Assembly: GCA_045595165.1 (NCBI GenBank)
Contig: JAZNZY010000026.1
Span: 1 to 57,018, forward strand
Reading direction: 5' to 3'
DNA from: SFLA01 sp045595165
GTDB lineage: Bacteria; Bacillota; Clostridia; Oscillospirales; CAG-382
DNA length: 57,018 bases
The stretch's first letter is position 1. Each line of letters opens with the position of its first letter. The notes below the pieces were generated by a model. It was not told the origin of the DNA. It searched no databases and saw nothing but the letters and a program-made list of their open reading frames with translations. Of the stretch, positions 31,573 through 41,420 are shown one piece after another. Position numbers and translations under genes: made by a program.

Positions 31573-32483
31573 ACATCAAGCTTTCTGCGGCGTGTTGCAA
31601 TAAGAATGAGCGCGATTCCCGAAGCAACAGCGATCAGCACGTAATGCCAGATTACCGATGTATCGCCCAACTGCGGGGGCGGGGGATCGTGATCGTAAGT
31701 ATTTGTAAGGGTGATAACGTTTCCGTTAACAACTGTTGTTACGGTGTATTCTGCAGGCACTTCTTTTTCTACCGCAGTCCATGTACTGCCGTCATCGGGG
31801 GCGATCCAGGAGTAGCACCAGTTGTTTTCCGAACTAAGTGTCTGTGTGGAATAAAGCTCGCCGTTTTTGTATATCAAAACGTCAACACTTTCGGGACGGT
31901 AGGTATAGCCGTTGTCCTTCCATTGTTTTACGACCTTGAATTCAACTTCATCGGGAGAGGGAGTGTAGGAATATCTTTTCGGATATGCCACCACATCGTA
32001 AACATAGGTGTCGCCGTAATTGGGAACTATAGTCAGAAAATCCTTGAAAACGGTTACCAGCTCTTCGCTCTCTACGGTAACGCTTAAGGTGAGATAAAGA
32101 CCTTGGGGAATGTTCTCGAAACAGACCGTACCGTTTTCGTCTGTTACAGCGGTGTACGTGGGCTCGATACCGTCTGCCGTGATATACGCAACAAGAGTAG
32201 ACGTGATCTCAAGCCATTCATCGTTGGATGTAATTGCGTTAACGTTGATGGGGTAATCTGCAAAATCACCTGCAAGAGTCAGCGTGGTGTCCGCATTTAT
32301 ACCCGCAACGTGATATGTACGAACTTCAACGCCTTCAAAGGATAATCCATCGTTTTTGTAGTGGATGGTGAGAGAAGAAGGGATAGAAGGATCAACACCG
32401 ACCGCAAGGGCTGATACCGATGCAGTGCAAAGTGTCAGAACAAATACTGCAAATATCAGAACCAAGGATATAAACTTTTTCAT
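31569..32483 (-). CDS. Minor pilin / Cna_B surface protein with non-consensus sorting signal
   Basis: A 304-residue surface protein. Signal peptide at 1-27 (LVLIFAVFVLTLCTASVSALA). Middle: pilin-like beta domain with VRTYHVAGIN and a Thr-rich stretch. Residues about 185-265 form a Cna_B domain (FKVVKQWKDNGYTYRPESVDV, TWTAVEKEVPAEYTV). The C-terminus has PPPPQLGDTS, a hydrophobic helix (HYVLIAVASGIALILIA) and a basic tail RRRKLDV. PQLGDTS replaces LPxTG. It is between the class C sortase and the dead sortase, so is probably the basal pilin. Confidence 0.82.
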   Translation of the reverse strand: MKKFISLVLIFAVFVLTLCTASVSALAVGVDPSIPSSLTIHYKNDGLSFEGVEVRTYHVAGINADTTLTLAGDFADYPINVNAITSNDEWLEITSTLVAYITADGIEPTYTAVTDENGTVCFENIPQGLYLTLSVTVESEELVTVFKDFLTIVPNYGDTYVYDVVAYPKRYSYTPSPDEVEFKVVKQWKDNGYTYRPESVDVLIYKNGELYSTQTLSSENNWCYSWIAPDDGSTWTAVEKEVPAEYTVTTVVNGNVITLTNTYDHDPPPPQLGDTSVIWHYVLIAVASGIALILIATRRRKLDV

Positions 32484-32497
32484 TCTGTGTTTCCCTC

Positions 32498-33322
32498 CTA
32501 AATCTTATCTTCTTTCTTAACGGGCTTGAAGAGCACTATCATCATAAGAACGAACAAAATCGGCAAAGCAACTATAGGCGTTACGATAAGCGTGTCTATT
32601 TCGTACGCTTCCGCCGTTATGTATACGTTTTTGAAATTTGCGTTTTCCACCCGTACTCCCCGCACCAAAAGCCGCTGCGTGTTGATACCATAGGGTGTGC
32701 AGGTAAGCAGCGTGCAATACTCTCTGCCGTCTTCTATGGCAAGCAGGGAAGTATCGTCAGGGTTTACTATTCTTATCTGGTCGACCTCAAAGGTGAAGGT
32801 TTTGTCAATAACCGTAACCTTGAAGGTATCGCCGATCTCCAGCTTATCGAGATCGGTAAAAAGCTTTGCCGTGGGCAGACCTCTGTGGGCGGAAAGCACG
32901 GAATGAACTGCCTCTCCGGGTATGGGAAGGCTCGTTCCCCGTACGTGTCCCACTGCGATCGCCAGTACTTCCGGTGTGGTTCCTCGGTACAGCGGTAATT
33001 CAATTCCTATTTTTTCTATTGTAACGTAGCCCATCATACCTGTTCCATTCAGGTCCAACATTGTGTCGTATCCTTTTACGGAATTATGGTCGCGGTAGGG
33101 GTTTTCCAGTTTGGCAAGGGAGGCGTTGTATTCCTCTGCGGCGGCAAACATCGCGTCCCGCTTTGAGGTATCTACGTTTTTTAGCGAGCCCTCGTAGTCA
33201 ACGATCGCCTTTGATTGAACCAACGAATTCCAATAATCGCTGAGCGAGGGATACAGTAAAACCGCAAGCCCTATAAAAAAGACAGCCAGCAATACGAACG
33301 TAAGCCATTTTCTTTTTTTCAT
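32498..33322 (-). CDS. srtC: Class C (pilus-specific) sortase
   Basis: A 274-residue transpeptidase that joins pilin subunits. N-terminal membrane helix (FVLLAVFFIGLAVLLYP), then the sortase domain with the active-site His in LSAHRGLP (about 145), the Cys in TLLTCTPYGINTQR (about 207) and the Arg in NTQRLLVRG. A C-terminal membrane helix (TPIVALPILFVLMMIVLF) is typical of class C. A lid-like loop reads ENPYRDH in place of the usual DP(W/F/Y). It lies between the major and the minor pilin genes. Confidence 0.93.
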   Translation of the reverse strand: MKKRKWLTFVLLAVFFIGLAVLLYPSLSDYWNSLVQSKAIVDYEGSLKNVDTSKRDAMFAAAEEYNASLAKLENPYRDHNSVKGYDTMLDLNGTGMMGYVTIEKIGIELPLYRGTTPEVLAIAVGHVRGTSLPIPGEAVHSVLSAHRGLPTAKLFTDLDKLEIGDTFKVTVIDKTFTFEVDQIRIVNPDDTSLLAIEDGREYCTLLTCTPYGINTQRLLVRGVRVENANFKNVYITAEAYEIDTLIVTPIVALPILFVLMMIVLFKPVKKEDKI

Positions 33323-33370
33323 TCTTTTGCATTGTCCCTTCTTTTTTGCAGGTGCAGGATCGGAAATTTG

Positions 33371-33459
33371 AATTTTTTTCTTTTTTCAAATTTTCGATTC
33401 CGCACCCGAAAAAACTTACTTTTCGGGTGGGATAAAACGGGGAGGTTTTCTCCCCGTTT
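33371..33459 (-). other. Three hairpins between major pilin and sortase genes
   Basis: TTTGAA...TTCAAA region with CGGAAA/TTTTCG arms (33361-33400), CACCCGAAAA with TTTTCGGGTG (33403-33412, 33420-33429), and AAACGGGGAG with CTCCCCGTTT (33435-33444, 33450-33459). The last is the nearest to the pilin stop codon. They may act as a partial terminator or as 3' stabilisers that keep pilin mRNA above sortase mRNA. Confidence 0.6.
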
Positions 33460-33495
33460 ATTTAATTTTTAAGGTAAGTATTATCGCTTAAAAGC

Positions 33496-34908
33496 TTAAG
33501 CAACGTACTTGGACATTCTCTTTCTTGCTACGAGAACTACGCCGGTAATAAGAACAACGATAGAACCGATTGCGATAAAGAGAGTAGTACCCATACCGCC
33601 GGTAGAAGGAAGTTCGCTGCCTGAGTTGTTGATGATATGAACGCCGCCGTCTTCCCAAGTAGTGGGATCGCCAACCTTCATAGTAGCTTCGAGATCAGTG
33701 TTTCCAATAGTAAAGGATTGGGGCGCAGTAAGCGGATTATAGTCGTCGGGCGCTTGGATTTCCTTAAGGTAGTATGTGCCGCTTTCAAGACCCTTTACGG
33801 TGATAAGCTTGTCACCCATAGTTACTATTTCAACACCGGTTTCACCTTCTTTAGCTACTCTGTAGTTGTAGTCGTCGTCGTCGATTTTAACAAGCTTGAT
33901 CTCATTTGCATCGGTACATTCTGCATCGGAGTAGAGCTTGAATTTTGCGCCTGCGAGAAGCTTGTTTGCAGAATCGGTTTTTACTAAGTCAAAGTTGAAG
34001 GTGGATGTTTCTGTTTTCACTATTGCAGACTTAATATCATTGTTGTCGCCGTATGAAATCTGAGCCTGGTTGTCTACTTTGCCTGTTACAACTGCATCTT
34101 CGTTAAGCGTTGCAGAGTATCTAATCTCGATTTTTGTTCCGAGGGAATCATTGGGAAGTGTAGCAAGATAAGCGCTGGTGAACTTTACAACGATGGTGTA
34201 GCCGGATACAGTTTCTAAGGTGTAATCGGTGCCTAAGTCGAGGGCAGAACCGCCTACGGTAATTGCAATATCATTTTTATAGGTAAGACCTGAGGACATT
34301 ATATCGTACCAGGTCAGGTTATCAAGTCCCTTGTATGCGGTGATGGTGGACTTAAAGGGGATTGTATCGCCGATCGAAGCGGTATTGCTACCAACACCTG
34401 CTCCCTCATCAATGACCTTGTCAACGCTGGGAACTTTGTTTTTCTCTTTAACATCTGCGTTAGGATTTGCAGTATTGAGTGCACAGAGAGAACCGAGGTT
34501 GGAGTCAACGAGATAATAACCGGGTTCAGCAACAGTGAGTTCGAGAGGGGTAGCGCCTGCTGTTCCAGAAGCTGCAGCGGTCAGTACGTTTGCCTTAACA
34601 TACGTGATTGCCGCTGCTGCCAAGGCTGCAACGTCGGCGCCGGTCTTCAAGGTAACAGCGCCGTTGGTATCAATGTCAACGTATGCAGTGCCTGCGCCGG
34701 AACCGGTAAAGAATGCTTCCCAACCGGTAGCAACAGTGTAGTAGTATGCGGAGCCATTGGTTTCGAGATCAAGCATCTTATACGCGGAATAGATTTTGCC
34801 GTTTTCAGCGTTTGTAACCGTGATCGTGTAAGGACCTGCCGCGAACACGGAGATGCTGCAAGTGAGAACCAACATTACAGCACAAAGGATTGCGAGAAGT
34901 TTTTTCAT
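33496..34908 (-). CDS. Major pilin (SpaH/EbpB-type, LPSTG-anchored)
   Basis: A 470-residue backbone pilin. Signal peptide at 1-23 (LAILCAVMLVLTCSISVFA). N-terminal domain, then VKEKNKVPSVDKVIDEG, an isopeptide-type fimbrial domain (GDTIPFKSTITAYKGL), and a C-terminal Cna_B-like domain with the E-box GTYYLKEIQAPDDYNPL. It ends ELPSTGGMGTTLF, a hydrophobic helix and RKRMSKYVA. Lys in the NKVPSVDKV segment is the likely inter-subunit linkage site. The gene is 53 nt from the adhesin gene upstream in the same operon. Confidence 0.93.
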   Translation of the reverse strand: MKKLLAILCAVMLVLTCSISVFAAGPYTITVTNAENGKIYSAYKMLDLETNGSAYYYTVATGWEAFFTGSGAGTAYVDIDTNGAVTLKTGADVAALAAAAITYVKANVLTAAASGTAGATPLELTVAEPGYYLVDSNLGSLCALNTANPNADVKEKNKVPSVDKVIDEGAGVGSNTASIGDTIPFKSTITAYKGLDNLTWYDIMSSGLTYKNDIAITVGGSALDLGTDYTLETVSGYTIVVKFTSAYLATLPNDSLGTKIEIRYSATLNEDAVVTGKVDNQAQISYGDNNDIKSAIVKTETSTFNFDLVKTDSANKLLAGAKFKLYSDAECTDANEIKLVKIDDDDYNYRVAKEGETGVEIVTMGDKLITVKGLESGTYYLKEIQAPDDYNPLTAPQSFTIGNTDLEATMKVGDPTTWEDGGVHIINNSGSELPSTGGMGTTLFIAIGSIVVLITGVVLVARKRMSKYVA

Positions 34909-34961
34909 TTTTGTTTTTTCCTTTCGTTATTTGTTTTTTGTTTTATTTTTGTTTTTTGTTT

Positions 34962-37900
34962 TTATTTTCTGCCGCGCCTCTTTCTCGAAATTCTGAACAC
35001 GCAAGCGCCGATAAAGGCGATCGCCATAAGTCCGATTCCGCAATAAGTGATAATAAGGCGCATATTGCTGCCCGTGGAGGGCAATTCGTCACCGAAGACG
35101 TTTACAAAGTAAACCGTTCTGTCCTCGGTAAGCATACCGGATAGGGAAGTGCCCGATTTAAGGGTGTCCTCCGTCAATCCGACACGTGTATCGCAACCGA
35201 TAACACTCGTTTCCGTTACCGTCCAGGCGGTACCGTAGGGGAGATATACCGTTATGCTTTGGTTATCATTTAGATGTACTGTGGCTTTGCTTGCGGTGAA
35301 CGTGATATAACCGTGGCTTCCGTCGGGATTGATACAAGGATAATCGCCGATGATCATTGAACCCGAACGGGTAGCATTTATGGTAAATTCAAACGCGCCG
35401 CCGTCATAGAAGCCCAGAATCTCTTTGTTAACAGTGAGAGCCTGATAAATGTTGTTATAGAACGAAACTGTTTCAACAGTGCCTTCGGCGCCGATCTTTT
35501 CGAGGGTGGATTCGGCTTCCATTCCGTTTTCAACGTCGAAAGTGATCACAACAGTAAGCAGGTACTGCGTTGTATCCATACCAGTAAGAGCGTTTGCACC
35601 GTCTTCCTCAATGAGGTAGTAGTAGGTGCCCGCTTCGGTGGTTTCGGCAGGATAACTTATTACAAAGTTAAAAGGCTCTGTTCCTTCTGCAATAGTTACG
35701 CTTGATGTCATAACCACGCCGTCGAGAATAGGATTTAGGCTTTCATCCACCTGCGTAAGGGTGAAATTGTAAACGTTATCAGCGCCGTTGGTATTACCCA
35801 AGGTCTTTTCACCGTATACAACTACCTTTTCGCCGTCTTTTACGTTGTGAACGATCAGCAGACAGGTGGCGCCCAGCTCGTCGATCATTATCTCTGCTTC
35901 GCTGTGCTCTGCCATCGCGGGGCCTTCTTCCACACTGCCGTGGTGGTAGTGAACGTCGTAACCCATTTCCAGAGCGCCTACCTCGGAAACCGTGTAAGTC
36001 GTTCCGATAAGGGCGTTGATAAGCTTCACTCGGTAACCCGGTTTAATGGGGATCAAGCCTTCGTTGATAACGGGAAGTGTCGTTGCGGTGCCGTTGGGAT
36101 CAATATACTGATACGATGTTCCCACGGGGATCGGCTCACCGTCCAGCTTAACGTTCAGCGTAAACTCTACGTCTTGGTTGTTGGTAATATCATCGGTAAG
36201 CTTTTTCTCGATAATCAGCTCGCCCAGCTTGGTTGTATCAACCACGTTGGTGAAATCTACGGTTGCGTAGCCATCGCTTATATCGATCGTGGTGCTCTGC
36301 GCGTATTTGTAGTTAACGCCGCCGATGGTGGTACTGAGGAATTCAAATGTACCTGTGCTAAGCTCGGGGTGTGTGCCCATTGCATAATCCGTATCGGTTA
36401 TATCCAATGCGTTGCCCGTAACGAACGTTGCGTAGGGGAAGGTGGCTGCCGAGGGATACAAAAGAACCTTTGTAACAGTGGTATCGTCAACGGTGAATTT
36501 ATCTGTCATATTGAAGAAGAACTTAAAGTCCTTGTCTTCTCCGCCGACCTCTGTCAGATCAATGGAGAACTCCACTATCCAGCTATCGCCCAAAACTGTG
36601 GAAGCTGCAAATATTGTGGAATCTGTCATCAGCGACGGGGAATGCGCATTTGTTGTTGCTGCTACGTTTTTCGATCCGGAACAGCCCGTTATTTGCGATT
36701 CTTTAAAGAAGATATCGTAAAATCCGGTATACGTGGTATAGGCGGATTCGCCATCGTGAATCCAGATACGTATATTCGTCCCTTCATTATTGCCGGTAGT
36801 AAGGCTATCGGCAACCGCAATGGGATCATTCTCATATACAACGGCAAAATATGCTTGGTTTCCGTCTTTGCGCACCTGATATCTGAAATTGCGTATGTTT
36901 GTTTCGGTGTTCTTGTCCGGATTCTGGTACGTTCCCATATCGGGTGATACGGTAACCCAGTCCCCGTCTTTCCAGCCGGTATCGTCCAAAATACCGTCTA
37001 CCGTTATGGTGTCGGCAACGTCAATATATTGGTTATTGACGGGTTCGCCGTTAACGGTGATCTTAACTTCGCCGTATTGCTTGTAAACATCTTCGGCGAA
37101 TAATTCCCGTACAACGTATTTACCTGCGCTTTCCAACGCAGAGAAAATTGCCGTTTCACCGGCTTTTATGGCGAAAATACCGTTTTCGCCTACAACAGCG
37201 CTGCGACCGGTGGGATTGGAATCGCTGATAATTGTGAATTCGGTTCCTTCTTCAAAGTAAAGGGTTGTGTTATCCTCGTGAAGTATCTGGAAATAATAAT
37301 CGGGATTACCGATCACTCCGGTTTCTTCATCGTCAACCTCTTTGCTTACCATGATACGGTTGGATTCGATTACGGGAACGTTGAATTCCATACGGCATAC
37401 GCCGGATCCGGAACCGCGTTCCATATAGTAGAATTTAAGGGTGTGCTCTGAATAATCAGCAAAGCCGCCCTTGGGACTGAGCATTTTGTCGATCTCGGCA
37501 TCGCTGTATCCCGCTTCGGAGAGTATCTGTCTGAACGTTTTTGTCATTCCATCAACGGGTGTATCGTAATCTACGTCGCCGGTTTCGGGCATCAGCTTGT
37601 TATAAGTTACAATGCCGTTGGTAAAGTCGATCGTTCCGCCTACGTGGCGGTGAATACCGGACAGATCGAGGAACAGTATGTCATCCAGATATATCCATAC
37701 GTCATCATCGCCGGAGAAGCGGTAGATCATAGTGGTGTCGCCGTTGGGACCTGTAAGTCCGTCCTTGGGCTGGATAAATTCAAGTGTCATATCCATTCCA
37801 AAGAAGAAGTTCTTCGGTTCATCGTAATCGACACAGAATATCTTTTCCGCATCCTCTGCGGGGAACACAAAGTTTTCAAACAACGTTGTGTCCGATAAAC

Positions 37901-40900
37901 TATCATCGATAGATGCAAAATATCTTTTTACAAGATCGGAATAAGTCCAATCGGTACTGCCTACGTATGCGTCAACGTTTTTGATCATACTGCGTATAGC
38001 GAACGCCATATCGAGATAATCGTTTAGATTTTTATTCTCGAGCTGGCAGGCTTCTTCAATTACCAGATCGCTGGTGCCGTTAGCGGTGTAGAAATGAGTG
38101 ATGTTATCGAGCGTTACGGTTGTAGTTACGTTGTTGTTATAATCGGTCGATGTGGTAATAATCATGCCGGTAAAGCTTACCTTATGACCTGCGTACATAT
38201 CATTAAGTGCCTGTCTTCGTTGTGCAGGCATTTCACCGCTGTCGTTATATGCGGTATGCGCCATAAGGATAATCATATCGGTGGTAGGGGTGGTTGAGAA
38301 GGTGACCGATTCAGCCGTACCGTTACCGGTCACTCTGTCTACGACCTCATAAACACCTGCAACTGCAGTGGGCTGCAGCAGCACGGCTGTTGCATAACTT
38401 GAATAAGATGCAGGCGTGTTTGCAGCAACGCTTCCCGTAATAAGCCAGCATTTTTCGCCAATGCTTACTTCTGCGGTATTAGGATTAACGTAATCAACCC
38501 CAAATGAGGTAAAGCCTAAAACTCCAATATTATCTTCATTGGGTCTACCGGAAGGGTAGATATTATCGTGGAAAGAAAGACCATCCCAAGTGAACACGTT
38601 ATTGCTCTTTGATGCTTCAATAAGATTGGAGCGGTAAAGAGCATTTTTCGCCATTCGGATAAACCAATCGCGGTTTATCTGGGACATTTGGGTTGCCTGG
38701 GTTTCGATATTATTAAAGGGGAGGAAGTTGCCGAAAGGATACATTATAAAGTTGGGGGTAATAATTTGCTCGTAAAGGGTGAATATATCGGAATCGGCAT
38801 CAAATTGTGCAAAATTCTTGCGCGAGTCAAAATAATACATACCGGTTGACTCGTCGTATTGGAATAATCCGTTAATGTTTTTATCGTTTTGCTTAACGGA
38901 ATATATTTCGCTCTTTCCGTCGCCGTCGAGATCGTATTCCATATTATCAAACAGATAAGCAAGGGAAAGGGGATTGCCGGCAGCATTCAAGGCGGCGGGG
39001 AAGCCATCTACAAGGCTGTGGTACATTGCGCCTTCGACAGGCAGGTTAGCAGCATCGGTGCTATGGGATTGGTTTATCTTACCTGTGTTATCGGGGTAGG
39101 TGTTTCCGTTGCCGGTAACGCCGTATTCGCCGGATTCTCTGTTCAAGTGAATGGAATCACCGTAGTTGAACTGGTTGAGATTAAGGGAGGTATAGGTGTT
39201 TTTCGGACCGCCGCCCTGAGAAAAACCGGGGTAATACGGACTTTGTATGCCCGTCGCATCAAAGCCGTAAGGACGATACCAATCGTTGATGTTATTGCCG
39301 TAATCGTAAAGATTTACGTCAATAAGGTTGAACGTATCGGCGCTTTCAATAACCGTGGGGGCTTTGAGTGCTTCGTATGCTTCGAATTCACTTACGAATA
39401 TCCAATGATGTCCGGCGGTCGGCTCCATTACTGCCTTTATGTATTTTGCCTTGACGTTGCAACGCAAAGATATTTCAACGTGATATACAGAATCGTTATC
39501 CGTTGGCGTAACCGTACCTATGGGCTCGTAGGTATTGCCGTCAAGGGAGCTGTAAAAGGTAACTTTACTGGGAGCGGCAATGCTTGCGTCGCCCATCTTG
39601 ATCGTTCCGGAATAAAGAGAAATTTTGCCCACGTCGTACACTTCGCCCAGATCTACGAACACAAATATTTCGCTATTACCGGGCGTTGCATCGTGGAAGC
39701 CCATCCATTCGATAGCGCCGTAGCTCTGATCAGCGATTTTTCCGTCAGTCAGGGTTATACCGCCCTCGTCGGGATAGGCGATTTCAACCTCGGAGATTCC
39801 GTCCCAATCGGAATAATCAAAGCTGTGCAGCAAAGCCATACCGTATTTTTTGCCCAGCGCAATGTTTTTATTGCCTAATGCAAAAACATCTTTTTCAACA
39901 CTGCGGTCCGAACCGAGAATAAACGTCAATTCGCCAAGTTGGATTTCTGACGCTGCAATATCGGTTGTAAGCATTGCTTCGGGGTTTACTTCGACTATAT
40001 TTCCAACTTCAATGTTTTTCGTTTGGCTGAAAAATGGATTGCTGACCCATATCAGATAAACAAATCCTCCATCGGTTTGCGCCTCAAGCTGTCTTCTGTC
40101 GGCGAAATCACTTTGATTTCTGTCGATATCGGCAACAAAGTAAAATCCTTGGGGATCTTTTTCAATGATATACGCATCCCACCACGAGAATTTGAAATCA
40201 GCTTCCGCATCGCCCACTTTCTTTGTGAAAAGACCGTTGTACGTTTCGGGGTAAGCGTAAGAATTGTAGGTGTAGTATTCATTGATCTGATGCACGGGGA
40301 TAACTAATTCGGATGTAGCATCGGAATTTTCTTCTCCGTCCAGCATATCGGATTGCCGGATGTAATTAAGGTCAAGTATCTTGTCCGAGTTGTATACAAG
40401 GGGTGCAAGCCTTGCGGGAAGCAGATCGTAATAGTAATAAGCGGTCTTGATCTGCTGTACGAGCTCTTTTTTCCAGGCATCGAATTCGGTTCCTGTGCCA
40501 AGCTCCACCATTTTATCGACTATTTCGTCTTCGGTGGGCATCTCGTTTGCGAGATTGCGTACGAATTCGACTCTGCTTGTTTCCTTTTCCGTAAGGGACT
40601 GCTCCAATGCGAGATAAACGCTTCCGTATCCGATAATTTTTTCGTCATCGGCGGAATATGTAAGCTTTTCTACTTTATCGTTGCTGTTGCCTTGAATTAC
40701 GCTTATATTATTGCCGACGCTGATAACAACGCCAACCTCGGAACAGCTTCCGTTTCCTTTGGTATCCAAAAATACAATGTCGCCTGCGATGGGATTTGCG
40801 GTTAAAAGCTCCGCATCCTGCCACGTCGTAAGCATTGCGGCGGCGCCGGAATTGATAAGTGCCGAATCTTCGGTTACGTTTGCGTAGTTAAGACAGAACG

Positions 40901-41378
40901 AAACAAACATTGCGGACCAATGTCCGTACTTATTTCCGTACCATTCGCCGTAGCGGGTATATCCGCATCTCGTTCCGTTATCGTCGATATCAAAATTGCG
41001 CGAACTTTCGGTATAACCAAGCTGGGATGTTGCGACTGTGACCATATCCTTTGCCACGTCGCCGGTAAACGCCGTCTTGTTAAGGGTTTCTTCCCAGACA
41101 GAGGGAGTTTCCACGTCGGCGGCAACGTTGGAATAACACAATACCGTGTGGGTATGCTCGGTGAGTGTACAATTATTTGCCAGGCATTCGTCTGTATGAG
41201 TATGCTCGTCAAGCCCGCAAAACGCCTCGTCCGCCATCGTAATACCTTCGTATCTCAGCCACCAGAACACGCCTGAAATGACTAATATCGAAAGCAATGC
41301 AACCACAGCAGTTATACGCTTTTTTGTAGTTTTACTATTTAATTTTTTCAAAGAGAGTGTGGCGATTCCTGCGTACAT
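34962..41378 (-). CDS. Large mosaic surface adhesin, LPSTG-anchored (2138 aa)
   Basis: Probable pilus-tip or cell-wall adhesin. Start: ATG at 41378 is preferred over TTG at 41411 because CGGAGAA lies 9 nt before it. Order: membrane/signal helix (about 25-45); CGLDEHTHTDEC and LTEHTHTVLCY repeats; a CHAP-like domain (about 115-260) in which the usual Cys is Ser (GHWSAMFVSFCL) and the His is Glu (CSEVGVVI); a discoidin-like domain (about 560-675); a fibro-slime domain (about 1170-1340, FSGDDDVWIYLDD); a CBM9/DOMON-like domain (about 1460-1660, VDGILDDTGWKDG); three Cna_B/Spy0128-type domains (about 1720-2080); then ELPSTGSN, membrane helix and RKRRGRK. Confidence 0.9.
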   Translation of the reverse strand: MYAGIATLSLKKLNSKTTKKRITAVVALLSILVISGVFWWLRYEGITMADEAFCGLDEHTHTDECLANNCTLTEHTHTVLCYSNVAADVETPSVWEETLNKTAFTGDVAKDMVTVATSQLGYTESSRNFDIDDNGTRCGYTRYGEWYGNKYGHWSAMFVSFCLNYANVTEDSALINSGAAAMLTTWQDAELLTANPIAGDIVFLDTKGNGSCSEVGVVISVGNNISVIQGNSNDKVEKLTYSADDEKIIGYGSVYLALEQSLTEKETSRVEFVRNLANEMPTEDEIVDKMVELGTGTEFDAWKKELVQQIKTAYYYYDLLPARLAPLVYNSDKILDLNYIRQSDMLDGEENSDATSELVIPVHQINEYYTYNSYAYPETYNGLFTKKVGDAEADFKFSWWDAYIIEKDPQGFYFVADIDRNQSDFADRRQLEAQTDGGFVYLIWVSNPFFSQTKNIEVGNIVEVNPEAMLTTDIAASEIQLGELTFILGSDRSVEKDVFALGNKNIALGKKYGMALLHSFDYSDWDGISEVEIAYPDEGGITLTDGKIADQSYGAIEWMGFHDATPGNSEIFVFVDLGEVYDVGKISLYSGTIKMGDASIAAPSKVTFYSSLDGNTYEPIGTVTPTDNDSVYHVEISLRCNVKAKYIKAVMEPTAGHHWIFVSEFEAYEALKAPTVIESADTFNLIDVNLYDYGNNINDWYRPYGFDATGIQSPYYPGFSQGGGPKNTYTSLNLNQFNYGDSIHLNRESGEYGVTGNGNTYPDNTGKINQSHSTDAANLPVEGAMYHSLVDGFPAALNAAGNPLSLAYLFDNMEYDLDGDGKSEIYSVKQNDKNINGLFQYDESTGMYYFDSRKNFAQFDADSDIFTLYEQIITPNFIMYPFGNFLPFNNIETQATQMSQINRDWFIRMAKNALYRSNLIEASKSNNVFTWDGLSFHDNIYPSGRPNEDNIGVLGFTSFGVDYVNPNTAEVSIGEKCWLITGSVAANTPASYSSYATAVLLQPTAVAGVYEVVDRVTGNGTAESVTFSTTPTTDMIILMAHTAYNDSGEMPAQRRQALNDMYAGHKVSFTGMIITTSTDYNNNVTTTVTLDNITHFYTANGTSDLVIEEACQLENKNLNDYLDMAFAIRSMIKNVDAYVGSTDWTYSDLVKRYFASIDDSLSDTTLFENFVFPAEDAEKIFCVDYDEPKNFFFGMDMTLEFIQPKDGLTGPNGDTTMIYRFSGDDDVWIYLDDILFLDLSGIHRHVGGTIDFTNGIVTYNKLMPETGDVDYDTPVDGMTKTFRQILSEAGYSDAEIDKMLSPKGGFADYSEHTLKFYYMERGSGSGVCRMEFNVPVIESNRIMVSKEVDDEETGVIGNPDYYFQILHEDNTTLYFEEGTEFTIISDSNPTGRSAVVGENGIFAIKAGETAIFSALESAGKYVVRELFAEDVYKQYGEVKITVNGEPVNNQYIDVADTITVDGILDDTGWKDGDWVTVSPDMGTYQNPDKNTETNIRNFRYQVRKDGNQAYFAVVYENDPIAVADSLTTGNNEGTNIRIWIHDGESAYTTYTGFYDIFFKESQITGCSGSKNVAATTNAHSPSLMTDSTIFAASTVLGDSWIVEFSIDLTEVGGEDKDFKFFFNMTDKFTVDDTTVTKVLLYPSAATFPYATFVTGNALDITDTDYAMGTHPELSTGTFEFLSTTIGGVNYKYAQSTTIDISDGYATVDFTNVVDTTKLGELIIEKKLTDDITNNQDVEFTLNVKLDGEPIPVGTSYQYIDPNGTATTLPVINEGLIPIKPGYRVKLINALIGTTYTVSEVGALEMGYDVHYHHGSVEEGPAMAEHSEAEIMIDELGATCLLIVHNVKDGEKVVVYGEKTLGNTNGADNVYNFTLTQVDESLNPILDGVVMTSSVTIAEGTEPFNFVISYPAETTEAGTYYYLIEEDGANALTGMDTTQYLLTVVITFDVENGMEAESTLEKIGAEGTVETVSFYNNIYQALTVNKEILGFYDGGAFEFTINATRSGSMIIGDYPCINPDGSHGYITFTASKATVHLNDNQSITVYLPYGTAWTVTETSVIGCDTRVGLTEDTLKSGTSLSGMLTEDRTVYFVNVFGDELPSTGSNMRLIITYCGIGLMAIAFIGACVFRISRKRRGRK

Positions 41379-41420
41379 TGCATTTCTCCGGTTAAGACCA
41401 TTGCCTTTCAATGGTAAACG

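Noticed and set aside
35847..36947. A 366-codon plus-strand frame opposite the adhesin gene
   Set aside because: Shadow of the large adhesin; repeated sequence and composition explain the open frame.
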